This document shows positions 49,723-58,501 of a DNA stretch of 64,000 bases, in pieces (within the stretch, counting starts at the first letter, position 1; each line of letters starts with the position of its first letter). The notes beneath the pieces are model-generated. The model did no database searches, was not told where the DNA came from, and was given only the letters and a program-made list of their open reading frames with translations. The stretch is from Leptasterias polaris (lineage: Eukaryota > Echinodermata > Asteroidea > Forcipulatida > Asteriidae), in the NCBI GenBank assembly GCA_037783415.1, contig JAZGTN010000094.1, positions 2,542,001-2,606,000 on the forward strand. Reading direction: 5' to 3'. Made by a program: the position numbers and the translations under genes.

Positions 49723-51949
49723 AGTTCTTCCGAGACCGAGACCAGCCCTTCTGAGACCGAGACTTTTGCAGTCCGAGACCGAGACACCAAAAAAAGGTCT
49801 CGAGACAGTCTCGAGACCTACAACACTGGAAGAGGACAGGTCACAGACTATATGCATGACATCGTATTTTGCTAATCAAGATCTTTCTGTGCTGAGTAAA
49901 CGTGCGTGCAAAGGAACTATTTACTTTAAGCAAAAATACTGGTGCTTATGGCATTAAAAACATCCATGCAAAGGTCAAGAGTACACTGTATGTCATAGGT
50001 TAAGAATATGTCATAGGTTAGCAAGAAATGTTTGCTGGTGCACACAGGCACACATTATGTTGGTATAAAGCATTCTTTTCTTATAGCACACTAAGCAGAC
50101 CTGACATTGGGCCTTGTTGAAGGTGGATGTGCTTCATTATTTTGACAATTTTCTCTTGTTTGTCATCGTTCAGTTATGGAAAAATGAAGCCACTCTTGAA
50201 TCTGCTTTGATGATTTCAGCCATTAAAAGGTAAGACTAGAGCATGAAATGCTTAAAGGTATTATACAGGATTGGCAGAGCTGACAAAATAATCACAGACA
50301 GTGTTCATGTTTTGTGTAATCAACCACATACATGAAATAACAAACCTGTGAAAATTTGAGCTCAATTGGTCATCGAGGTCACGAGAAAATAGTGAAAAGA
50401 GACCTTATGTGTTTTACTCATTTCTCAGAAACGATAGCATTTTAGGCAGAAATATTTTAAGGAACCCTTTCTACCATTACTTTCTTTAAATCATGTAAGT
50501 TATGTGTGAATCTGTGATTATTTTTGTTTTTCGATCTTACCAATAGTGTACAGGGCCTTTAAAGATTATTATACATGACACAAGCATGATCAGCGTCACT
50601 TAGATACAGAGAACAGTAAATCGAGAGGAAGCATGAATGTTATAAAAGATGTTAATTTTGTATCAGGATAGAGAACATTATTTGTTTTTTGCCCAAACAC
50701 CAATGTTAAAACTCACTGTTTACTCAGTATTTTTCCCGAGTCCTGTCAGAAAAAAAATTCCACAGGCGTTTATCTGCATATACAAATGCGGAGACTAGTA
50801 AATCAAGAGGAAGCTAGGCTGTTATAATTCATTTCTTATTCCTGGTTGTACTGCAGTCAAGGTTATGATGTGTCATTTGTGTTTGGAAGAGAATCCTCAA
50901 CTGTTCAATGTATGTACCATTGGTTATATTATAACCAATCAGTGAACAATTGTCATTAGGGTTTGCCCTGAACTGTTTCGGTGACTAGCTTGCAGGACAA
51001 ATTAGCCTGCCATTTCACTAATCATAAGCTTTTTCACTAGACCATGTTTCATATTAAATAGGGATGCATTCTAACACTAAACTAGCCAGCCGGACCACTT
51101 GGAGAGTTTTGACATGTCCTCAGGTGTATAAACTAAATAGCATTTGGCCAGCAGACCACTGGTAGGGACACTATGTTTTCAAGCCCAAAAAGAATAATGC
51201 TTTTTGTTTTTCCCCATGATATTTCAATGTGGCATGTCAATATATATTAAAAACCAGAGTTGGGAGAAATTTTTTCAACTATCAAAGTATTTCATAAAGA
51301 ATATTTCTCGGGAAATTTGGTACTGGTAATATTATAAGTTTATAAAAACTAAGCTTTCAGATTAAAAATGAAATGAGCAAATTCTCGCAACATTTTGATG
51401 GTCTATTGCTGATCATATAAACCACTCCTTCCTTGAACTTTCTTAAACCCCAGAAGAGCACAAATCCTCAAACAGCAGATTTTAAAACTTAATACCAGTT
51501 AAACAGCCATTCAGCTTATTTACCAACCATGATTTGTACACCTCGATAAAAGAAAGGTGACCTGTGGTTAAATGTCTCGTCAGTTACATGATAAATATGA
51601 CCAGCATTGTATTTATAGCATTTTGAAGTGGTCTTTCATGGGAGAAGGGAGGGGGGGTGATCTCACCCGGTCTGGCAGTTAATAGATTCTGGACTAGGGA
51701 AAGGAACCAAGCATATGTATACAGTGCTTGATCTTACAATCTTGCAAATTGTTTTCAGCCAATGACACTGTACTGAGCAGAGGATGCCAAGGTTTTTTTT
51801 TAATGTATTCTATTCGAACTTGTAACACCAATAGGGCTGGTGAACCAGACGAGTGTGCTGGCACAGTGGCATTCCTCAGCTCTGATGATGCTTCTTACAT
51901 CACTGGAGAAAACATCGTCATCAGTGGTGGAGGGCAGTCGAGGTTGTAG
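30327..51949 (+). CDS. DHRS4: DHRS4-type NADPH-dependent carbonyl/retinal reductase (SDR), complete, 9 exons
   Basis: Exons: 30327-30505, 32675-32852, 45625-45702, 46205-46228, 46433-46503, 47545-47596, 48267-48401, 50174-50229 and 51835-51949. All are GT-AG and in phase; the product has 295 residues (human DHRS4 has 278). The classical short-chain dehydrogenase features are present: cofactor motif TASTDGIG (55-62), SSRKQ after strand 2 (NADP preference), CHVGKA, NAA at 133-135, DINVKA, catalytic Ser186, Tyr199 and Lys203 (YSVSK), and GEPDECAG. It ends SRL, a type 1 peroxisomal signal, as in mammalian DHRS4. An N-terminal extension of about 40 residues before MASASV could be a mitochondrial presequence or untranslated leader; MASASV (residue 38) is an alternative start. 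Exon 4 is only 24 nt. Intron 2 (12.8 kb) holds the giant composite repeat. Confidence 0.95.
30752..30907. mobile_element. TAGACCCAGTAACTGGGG palindrome, copy 2 with internal duplication
   Basis: It has the same ends as 4098-4217, but a stretch of about 37 bp (CTGGGGCGCTGTACTCC...) is duplicated near the centre of the left arm, and the loop differs. It lies in DHRS4 intron 1. Confidence 0.85.
31281..32640. mobile_element. GGCAAAGTATACC element split by a 1-kb insertion
   Basis: The left piece (GGCAAAGTATACCTATGG) and right piece (ATGCTTTATACTATCG...AGTGATTACCGAACG) match the uninterrupted relative at 13104-13463. The middle 31354-32362 is foreign and has another copy at 60734-61756. Confidence 0.7.
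31354..32362 (+). mobile_element. 1.0-kb non-autonomous element, copy 1
   Basis: It begins TATCGTAGG followed by a perfect hairpin (GGACGCCCTG/CAGGGCGTCC) and ends GGGGAGGATATA. Copy 2, in the opposite orientation, is at 60734-61756. No coding frame of note. The class is unknown; one-sided subterminal hairpins occur in Helitrons, but I could not find canonical TC and CTRR ends. Confidence 0.75.
33031..33182. repeat. Left-edge hairpin array with poly-T spacers
   Basis: Two copies of GTTCGGGCTTAGAAGCCCG-type hairpins (10-bp stem, 2-nt loop; the second has one base change) each follow AGGTGT and precede T-rich tracts. A third AGGTGTTCGG is followed by two copies of GGAGCGGAGCGTTC. Confidence 0.8.
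33290..35000 (-). repeat. Left block: inverted copies of the TGACGTCA modules
   Basis: Modules of the 39-44 kb array appear here as reverse complements: GACCTCTACTTCCGGTCG (33.5 kb), GCGCCCTCTAGCGGCAG (33.65), GAAGAGACCGTCGG (33.41), and the dyad TGACGTCATGATGACGTCA near 34475 and 34803 with a half-changed copy near 33327. The last motif is followed each time by TC(A/G)GGTGT. Confidence 0.75.
35149..35185. repeat. ACATGT hexamer microsatellite
   Basis: Six or so tandem ACATGT units, self-complementary. Confidence 0.85.
36121..37660. other. Compositionally distinct centre of the composite repeat
   Basis: It lacks the TGACGTCA modules and is more GC-balanced (for example 36430-36640). Inverted words GACTGTGAGTGTT (36121) and AATACTCACAGTC (37124-37137) could be short terminal repeats of an inserted 1.0-kb element. 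Frames of 98 codons (36430-36726, +) and 73 codons (37450-37671, -) have no motif I recognise. It may be an old insertion or the remains of a coding part. Confidence 0.35.
37806..39118. repeat. Repeated CCATTGCAAGCAGTCATG blocks
   Basis: Four copies (about 37816, 37980, 38892 and 39049) of a roughly 80-170-bp block with AACCATTGCAAGCAG, TTTACTTTCGAGACACAT (not intact in the third) and TGTCAATGTAACTGTGA. The irregular spacing suggests segmental duplication within the composite repeat. Confidence 0.7.
39131..44720 (+). repeat. Higher-order tandem array with TGACGTCA dyads
   Basis: Six half-units share markers in order: dyad TGACGTCATGATGACGTCA, GTGTGATGACGTCATCATGA, TCACGTCACGTGACCCC, TGCCGCTAGAGGGCGCTC and ACTTCCGGTT...CCGG. 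Three full and one head-truncated unit add TGACGTCACGTGACAGG and GACTTCCGGAAGTC. Marker spacing alternates, and the whole pattern repeats at 2,878 bp (39317 to 42195) and about 2,782 bp (41030 to 43812). This makes two copies of a unit composed of a 1.1-kb and a 1.75-kb repeat. Confidence 0.85.
44735..44955. repeat. Right-edge hairpin array (AGCTGTTTCGC) with A-rich spacers
   Basis: Four copies of a hairpin with an 11-bp stem AGCTGTTTCGC/GCGAAACAGCT and loop TGCGCTTGCT (or TGCGCTTGCC), separated by AAAACTCTAACAAAAACAAT. One extra variant copy sits at about 41959-41992. Confidence 0.85.
46574..46692. mobile_element. GGCAATTGCCTCCG MITE fragment
   Basis: GCAGGCAATTGCCTCCGTTG, CATTGCCTTGGTGCCCC and TTTCCTCATAGAGGTGCCC match the 28.3 kb copy. 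The right half is replaced by the SINE that follows. Confidence 0.65.
46693..47025 (+). mobile_element. tRNA-headed SINE in DHRS4 intron 5
   Basis: The head resembles a tRNA: GGTTGGCTTGTGCC followed by AAAGCGCTCGCCTCTCACC, then a B-box-like GGTTGATACCT at 46746-46756. The GC-rich body (CTCCGGGCCCTCCGGTTTTC...CATAATGGGTTGATGTGG) is followed by an AT-rich end. The B box has diverged, so it is probably silent. Confidence 0.65.
47655..48011 (-). mobile_element. tRNA-derived SINE, DHRS4 intron 6
   Basis: On the minus strand it starts with a tRNA-like head: A box TGGCCGAGTGG (47990-48000) and B box GGTTTGAGTCC (47932-47942). The body has CTTGAGCAAGACACTTGGC and GTAAAGCGCATTGAG. It ends in an ATT-repeat tail at 47657-47671. 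Confidence 0.8.
48433..49826. mobile_element. TGTTGTAG-ended element with CCGAGA arrays and 13-bp flanking repeat
   Basis: It starts TGTTGTAGTCGAGACC and ends GGTCTCGAGACCTACAACA. TGGAAGAGGACAG flanks both sides (48420-48432 and 49827-49839), consistent with a target duplication. Arrays of GAGACC/CCGAGA hexamers lie just inside both ends (48440-48612 and 49668-49800). The interior is non-coding. Frames rich in ET/RD dipeptides are array artefacts. It lies in DHRS4 intron 7. Confidence 0.8.
50252..50562. mobile_element. TTAAAGG/CCTTTAA MITE
   Basis: Ends TTAAAGGTATTATACAGG and CCAATAGTGTACAGGGCC-TTTAA. The interior contains CAAACCTGTGAAAATTTGAG and TCGAGGTCACGAGAAA, typical of a family I associate with echinoderm and hemichordate sequences. 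It lies in DHRS4 intron 8, 23 bp after the exon. Confidence 0.7.
50563..51834. other. DHRS4 intron 8, no further feature
   Basis: Non-coding, AT-rich; no array, inverted repeat or additional exon seen. Confidence 0.5.
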
Positions 51950-51995
51950 ACTTTTTCAAGATGAGGGATGTGCCAGTCAAGAACATGACATCATA

Positions 51996-52750
51996 TAGAC
52001 TGTGCAAGTCTCGCGCTTAAGCGAACTTCCGGGACCATCGTGGTCCCAACCATATGGAGTTTTACCTTGGCAAGATTTTGTTTCGTCAATAATTTTAGTT
52101 TAACGTACTTTATGACCATGAAAATTAAATATGTTGTTGGGAATGTATTACTAAGTGATAAAAAATATGAAAGTAAAATCAATTCAACAATGCAACAAAG
52201 AAAACCCAATAATTAAACCCAATAATTAAATTTGACCTCTGCTTCCGGTTACTTGCAAAAAATTAAGAATTTGTGCCCACCTCCGATCACCAAATTTGTT
52301 TTGGTCGCGCGATGATAATCACCAGACGCTGTAATTGCCAGACGCTAAGCCTTTTCATTGCAGTCTACGGTTGTCGAGGCGTCAGCGTCCTCTTTAAACT
52401 GCGTCACACGTTAATTCTACGCCCGTGCGATCATCGCGCGTCTGCGTTTAAACCTGCTTTAGTGGTTGCACGTATTCAGGCATGGATTTACAAAAGGGTT
52501 TCCTAAAAAGTTCAGATCAAATAAGCATCCTTGTCCCAGAGTTTTTAGTTTGTTTCAACAAAAACTAACAAATGAATTGTGTGTTTATTATGAAAGCTAA
52601 AACTCATTTTATGCAAATTGTAATGAGTATTTTTGTTGGTCAGATTGTTTCATAGATCTAATTTAAAAACAATGATTTGATTTCAGAAAAAATATGTTCT
52701 TCACTTGACGTGTTTTCTCGCTCCCATACGCGCGAGACTTGCACAGTCTA
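51996..52750. mobile_element. 755-bp inverted-repeat element in the DHRS4 3' region
   Basis: Perfect 21-bp terminal inverted repeats (TAGACTGTGCAAGTCTCG... and its mirror) bordered by TA. It starts 46 bp after the DHRS4 stop, so it is probably in the 3' UTR. Inside, a weaker inverted pair involves GATCATCGCGCGTCTGCG. Confidence 0.85.
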
Positions 52751-53273
52751 TTGAGGGTCTAATGTGTAAATTTGTTTTAAAAATCTTTGTAATTTACTCA
52801 TCTTTATAGGGATGAAGAATTTTAAAGTACTCATCTTTATCAAATTCTGGTTTTCCTGCCATGGTAGAGGAATCTAGCTCTGAGCATTTAATCACGGAGC
52901 AGAACATTTATTTGTACCTTGAATACATGTCATTTACAAAATCTTATTAAATTGAGGATGGAGGACAAAATGGTCCGGTTTCAGTGGAACGTGTTGCTTT
53001 AATAGCCACTGGGTACATCAGACATACAACTTATCAGAGGATCAGATGATTTCCGCTTTTTTGTTTGAATTTTGTGTCAAAGGCAATTTCCTTCTTTTCT
53101 TTTTTTATTACAAGTTTTATATCTGGTATGTGGAATCACACTATGATAACACCTACTACAGAGTAGACAATTAGACAACATTTTATCATCTGATCATGGA
53201 CTAACTGATACTCTTGAGTCTTATTAGCTTTAATTGCGCTTATGTATTATATCTTAATTAAAACTTGGTTTAA

Positions 53274-53455
53274 GGAACGTATATGTTTGGTAATGACTCT
53301 TAAAATGAATGGCAATAAAAACCTATTGTTTAGAAGCCTACAACAGCTTTCGATAGTATGAAGCATTTTGAGAAACATTTCACTTCAAAGTTTTCTGGTT
53401 ATGTAAAAATATATCAGTTTTAATGCCCCCCAAAGGTATAATTTACCTTTAAGTT
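53274..53455. mobile_element. Fragment of the GGCAAAGTATACC/GGTAATCACTCC family
   Basis: ACGTATATGTTTGGTAATGACTC, AGAAGCCTACAACAGC and TTTTGAGAAACATTTCA match 13104-13463. Confidence 0.65.
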
Positions 53456-53597
53456 TCTAAATCTATCAATACCAAATCTATTTACTTTGATGAATAAATT
53501 GTATCTAACTTTTTAATTCGAGGCTTGGAGATTTGTTTGGTATACTGTGTCTGTATTAATACAATAAATTAAAACATAATTAAATGTGGTTTTCCAG

Positions 53598-53809
53598 CAC
53601 ATACAAGGAGAGGACCAGGACGACCTCGAGCCAGTTGGGTGATCAATTTGACACAATGGAGTGGTCTTTCATCAGTTGCTGAACTAAAGGACACCTGTGG
53701 GCTCACATCTCCTATAATTCATCGTTTAATATTAAGGCACCCTAAGTTTATCGTCCATTGTTGTCGTTCTTTTTTATCTTCACTTTTTATTTCTTATGCA
53801 CTTTGCCTG
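53598..53809 (+). pseudogene. Possible 3'-end remnant of a LINE reverse-transcriptase ORF
   Basis: One frame reads TRRGPGRPRASWVINLTQW then SGLSSVAELKDTC. The GRPRxxW..NLxxWxGLS pattern resembles the C-terminal tail of some non-LTR retrotransposon ORFs. The frame is open upstream only briefly and no RT core is present. It is a weak call. Confidence 0.35.
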
Positions 53810-54166
53810 TGACGTCACTTCTGCACCATCCTAGTATAGCTGAATAAGGATTTCACCATCGAAGATTGAAGACACTGGGCTGCGCAGAATCAAAATTTAA
53901 AAACTCTTAACACAGCCAAGTGGGTGCCTACAGGCCAGACATGACTCTTGGCATTATGATAATAAGACTACGATTGGTTTTAAATCATTGGCATCACACA
54001 CACAGGAAAAACAGTAGAAGTTGAAATTGCATTGTAGGAATACAATCAATCTCTCAATATGAATTTTGGTTCTGATAAAAAAAACAATTGTGTAACAAGT
54101 TGACATTTCAGCCAGTAAGCTTTGTTTTCAGAAGATCATAGCTTTCTGATCAAACATTTGTTGTTG

Positions 54167-54330
54167 CGGACTTGGAATCATAAGGAGGCCATGGTTTCAG
54201 ATGCCCTGGTCTTGGCCTTGGTGCCCCTCAAAACAATTTCAATACACTAAGATTTTCCAAGGTAAGTGCAGAGCCCTTTGCAAAATGAAAATGGCCTTGC
54301 CCTCTCAAAAGGTGATATTTTAATCCTATT
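54167..54330. mobile_element. GGCCTTGGTGCCCC MITE copy
   Basis: CTTGGAATCATAAGGAGGCC, TCTTGGCCTTGGTGCCCC and AATGGCCTTGCCCTCTCA follow the order of 7821-7987; the right terminal repeat is degraded. Confidence 0.65.
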
Positions 54331-54764
54331 TTTGCACACTGCAGAAACACAACTAATTTAGAGAGAAATCTGCACGTCTTTAAATCTTGGAATATTATAC
54401 CCTTGGTGTACATTGAAAAGAAGACAAAATTGAGCCAAGAGAACTTATAATGCCTTTATTGAAAACAGTATGACATGATTAATTCTAATATTATTTAATT
54501 GGATCTTTTCTCAATCTCACATACTTTGTTAACACATTAAAATACTTGTGGTGGCATGCCTTGCTCTATGTCAAACTTGATAAGATTTAGATTTTCAGTG
54601 CAATTCTTGTTAAAGAAAACTGATCAATGAAGTCAATCGATCAATCAATGAAGTCTGCTTGGCCTGGGATTGAAGCTTCTGAATTCGGATTGAAAAGTGC
54701 AGAGGTGATATTTCATATTTGAGGTTGCTTGAGGAATATAGAGAATGTATTCCACAAATCAGCA

Positions 54765-56482
54765 TCAGCCGACCATTACCCTCTTCCTCCCGCGCTGTCT
54801 CACTTCGTCTAATTTCTTCAACACTTCCGCTGATTTCTGATAAGATTTCCCGTAAGCTGACAGTACTTTCTCAAAGACAGCTTCGGTGTCTGGATGGGTG
54901 CTCAAGAAGGCTCTTTCTAAGACGTAAAGGTCAACACCCTTGTCTTCTGCCAAACCTGAAATCTGGCTCAGGCCGAAATCAATTAAGACAATAGATGACA
55001 GCTGGAAATTAGAATCGGACGATTGTTGCCGTAGTAACATATTGGATGTTGTAAGATCCCCATGGATGACATCATTGCTGTGTACTTTGGCCAATATTTT
55101 ACCGATTACTTCAGCAAGCTGAAACAGTTCTTCTAACGGAGCAGATCTGCCCTGAAAGTCCTCTATGAATTCTCGTACGGTAACAGAGTTTTTAAAGTCT
55201 TCCATGTAAATGCAATACTCGACATAGTTGACAAAGAAGACAGTTGGTGTAGAAATTCCTGCAAAGCGAGAAAAACAAATAGAAAAATAAATAAAACATT
55301 AAAAATATGCCTTATTTAGTTGATACTCATTTTTTTATTCTACTCATAAACTTATTTCACTTGTTCTTCCTTTTCAACCAACTGTAACCCCTCTGTTGGA
55401 TTAGATTGAATACAAAGTCTTAAGTTAAAGTAGGGTTACAATCACCAGGCATGGCAAAATCTATACAAATGCACAAGAGAAAACAAACCATCCACATTTG
55501 TTGTCAAATGTATCCTTGAAAAAGCAAGAAAAGTTAAATGAAGGTCAAGAAAAGTTAAATGAAGGTAAACAAAATATTGTTAATATTGTGGAAGGTGAAT
55601 GTGCTGTGTATTTTGGCCAAGTAGTTGACACTACCTCGGTAAGCTGAAAAAGTTCTTCTAAATCCAATGGAGCCGATCAAAATTTAGCGTGAGTTTATAA
55701 TCAATATCATTCAAAGCTATCAATCATACTCTAGTCATTAGGCTAACTTTAGTGACTGTTGTTAATAGTGTAAGTTTTATGAATATGATGGTAAAACTAA
55801 AACCAAAATCATAGAGTTACTGGTGTGTGTGTTCATGGAGCAATGGTGTGAACCGTGTGATCGAGGTAGAATTCTACCTCCATGGTTAACCCCACTTTTG
55901 TGGCCAAGGTCTCTCTGAATCCAGAGAGACCTTGCTCTCTGAATCCACTAGGCACTATCCATCAATTCCATAAGATCAAGAGAACCTGCGGGGCCACAAA
56001 AGTGGGGCTACCTCCATCATGGTGTGATGCAATTAAAAAGAGAATCTACTCAAAACTTGAAGTTACAATGATTGAATGTAATCTATCCATGACCTAGTTT
56101 ATTTATAAAGTGGGTTATTTGCATATAGCTGTAGTGTAGTCCATATAGTTTATTGCTCTAATGCACTGCGCAACGACACCGACTGACCTGCTTTTTGGCA
56201 TCTCAGGAGTGAACGCACTTCTTGAGAAGTTCTCTTGGCCGTAAGTTTCTCGTCGAGAGCTGGGTGGCGATACTTCTTTTTAAACCGTTGTTTCACGACA
56301 CAGGACCTTCCTAAAAAAGTTCCCCGATACACTTTAGCTTCAGCACCCTGCTTGATGAGTTGGGATCCTGGTAAGATTGAAAAGGTTGGGTCTTCGGTAC
56401 TCGTGTTGCACTGTGTTTGGGAAGCCATTTTGTTTTCCCCGGCAGAATTAGAAGAAAAGTTTGTTGACTTCGATTGATCCAT
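54765..56482 (-). CDS. TP53RK: TP53-regulating kinase / Bud32 (KEOPS subunit), complete, 2 exons
   Basis: Minus-strand exons 56482-56188 and 55258-54765 join in phase 1, giving 262 residues (human PRPK has 253). Bud32 is a small atypical kinase/ATPase of the KEOPS complex that makes t6A37 in tRNAs. Seen: glycine-poor nucleotide loop [12 protein letters not shown] (42-53), lysine in CVVKQRF (Lys64), the family signature [26 protein letters not shown], catalytic HGDLTTSNM (164-172), metal-binding DFGLS (192-196), [18 protein letters not shown], and the basic tail [13 protein letters not shown] ending MVG. The first 30 or so residues are polar and not conserved. The ATG before DQSKS was chosen; MASQTQ (residue 19) is an alternative. 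It converges with DHRS4. The intron contains a duplicate fragment of exon 2 and an inverted-repeat element. Confidence 0.96.
55596..55678 (-). pseudogene. Fragment duplicated from TP53RK exon 2, inside its intron
   Basis: TGTGCTGTGTATTTTGGCCAA, GTAAGCTGAAAAAGTTC and TTCTAA...GGAGC..GATC parallel 55074-55147 of exon 2 with substitutions and small indels. The frame is not maintained and flanking exon sequence is absent, so it is a dead fragment. Confidence 0.7.
55888..56009. mobile_element. Small inverted-repeat element in the TP53RK intron
   Basis: AACCCCACTTTTGTGGCC and GGCCACAAAAGTGGGGCT form the ends, with an internal GTCTCTCTG/CAGAGAGAC hairpin. Confidence 0.75.
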
Positions 56483-56845
56483 TTTTCTGTAGGGGTGGTG
56501 CAGGTTTAATGTGTTTAACAATAATAAGTTTTTATGATTTATAATCACGGTAAATAATTGCTCAATTGTATATATTCACCACCGTTACTAGAATTTTATT
56601 CAGTATAAATTGAAACAATTACTTTGTGAAAAGTGCAGTTTTAATATTAATTTATCGCCACCCCAAAAGCAAAAGCGTCAGTTTGTTGTTGTAAAATACC
56701 CTGTAGTATATTACTGAGTCAATTGGTTATTGCCGGTGATGTGCACCAGGCTCTATTTCTACCTCCCTGATTCAGCAGCAAAATGATGTGGTTACCGTAC
56801 CGACCGGCGCGCTACGCTAGCCAATTCGGTCCAATTTGCCTAAGT
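56483..56845. other. TP53RK upstream region
   Basis: No distinctive promoter motif was identified; AT-rich, then more GC-balanced towards 56,800. Confidence 0.35.
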
Positions 56846-56848
56846 CCT

Positions 56849-57000
56849 GCCGCCGGTAGACTTGTAGACAAGTCGTTAAATGTCTGTCGCGGTGATAGCG
56901 GAACGGCTTTCTCGCAATATCCCGCGAGAGGGCTGCTCTGTGCGAGATTACTGCTCTCAAGACTGGTCACATTTACCGACTTGTGAAACCCGCTGGCGGT
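56849..57000. mobile_element. TAGACTTGT MITE, copy 2
   Basis: CCGCCGGTAGACTTGTAGAC and CGACTTGTGAAACCCGC-TGGCGG bracket a core matching 11225-11339 in reverse (CTGTCGCGGTGATAGCGG, TCCCGCGAGAGGGCTG). Confidence 0.75.
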
Positions 57001-57955
57001 TTGTGCACGGCCTATGGGCACTTCAGCCGAATTTGTACGGACGCATCTGATTGGTCAATTTCGTTATATCTATGAATATTCAAACGGTAGATGAATATTA
57101 AACATCAAATCCTGTACTGGATGGAGTTTTATGTTGCTTTGATCATGCACGATCAAAACCAAACACTGAGTGGTGAGAGTGATTGTGTTCATGAATATTT
57201 TGACACAAGAAAATACGTATTCAAATTATGGGTACAACTTGTAAATAATTACAAAAAATCGAACGTAAGATTTTATTTCAGAGAGTCCGAGCGTGTTTGA
57301 CAGTGCACAGCGTGTGGGGACATGACGTAAAACACACGGGCAAATCGTGTAGCTGCATGCCATGGCGCGCAGAGTTTCTCTCGGCCGGGGCTCAGCACGA
57401 CGGAAACCCCTACCCGGCCCTAGCTAGCATGCCAAGAGATAGCTGTACCTGGAAGCTCATGAACATGTGGGAGGGGTAGGGAGCCAGACCACCAACTACC
57501 TTGTCATTGCGGGTTTGTTAGTCGGTAAACCTCGCTGATCGAATCCGCTGTTTTAAAATCGTTACGTTTCAATGTTCGGTGTACGTTCCTTTCCCCCGAT
57601 TTGGAAATTAAATAAGATTTATGTCAATAAATAGGAAAACCACTCTTATATTGACGGTGCAATTAAGTTAAACAATTTGTGAGACAAAAACGAGCCCGCA
57701 CCCAAAAAAAACCAAAAACGCACAAAACCAGAGCCCCTGAAGGAACAGGTGAAAAATAAATTAAAAATTAAAATGTGAAAAAAAATTCTCACTCTGAATT
57801 TCTTTTTCCACTCTCGACACACAAAATTCCAACAAAGTCATTTCGTTTCCTCAAAATATTATTTAATTCAATCAAAATATAATTTTGTCACATAAAATTA
57901 AATTTTTTTAAATTTGTAAACAAAGTTGTGTTTTTCTAGGTAGCAAAATAGATTT
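57001..57955. other. No gene; GC-richer segment then A/T-rich DNA
   Basis: 57,300-57,480 is GC-rich but shows no conserved coding or RNA signature. 57,600-57,950 is A-rich. Confidence 0.4.
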
Positions 57956-57959
57956 TTCC

Positions 57960-58497
57960 TAGAAAATACGTTTTTGTTCCCTCGAACACGCCTTCTTTCA
58001 CCCGAAATACGATTTTGTTACCCAGAAATATGCGTTTGTTCCCTGAAAGATACGCATTCGTTTCCTCGAAATATGATTTTGTTCGCACAAAATATAATTT
58101 TGTTCGCTCTAAATATGCTTTCGTTCAATAAAAATTATTTTTTCCACCGAAAGGAGATTTCTTCCCCTGAAAACAAGCTTTCGATTCATCAAAATACGAC
58201 TTTGAATTAGTTGCCCGAAACATACTTTCATTCGTCCGAAATATGCTTTCGTTCAATAAAAATATGATTTTTTTCCACCGAAAGGAGATTTCTTTCCCTA
58301 AAAACAAGCGTTCGTTTCATCAAAATACGACTTTGAATTAGTTGCCAGAAATATACATTCATTCGTCCGAAATATGCTTTCGTTCCCTTAATATACGCTC
58401 CCGTTCCTTCGCAATGAGATTTTGTTACCCAAAATTCCTCTTTCGTTCCTTTAAGATAGCTAGCTTTTGTTCCCTTAAGATAGCTTTCGAAGCCCTG
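57960..58497. repeat. Imperfect about 20-28-bp repeats (AAATATGCTTTCGTTCC type)
   Basis: About twenty degenerate units alternate an AAATAYG word with a TTTYGTT-CC word, for example ATACGATTTTGTTACCC, ATATGCGTTTGTTCCC and ATATGCTTTCGTTCAAT. One longer block (CACCGAAAGGAGATTTCTT...GACTTTGAATTAGTTGCC) is duplicated at about 58146 and 58277. It abuts the foldback element. Confidence 0.65.
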
Positions 58498-58501
58498 TAG
58501 T

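Noticed and set aside
48407..49875. Charged ET/RD-repeat proteins
   Set aside because: Frames across GAGACC hexamer arrays inside a transposable element; both strands are open, as expected of a repeat without stops.
57300..57480. RNA gene or GC-rich exon
   Set aside because: GC-rich and with open frames, but I see no conserved RNA motif, splice partner or family signature.
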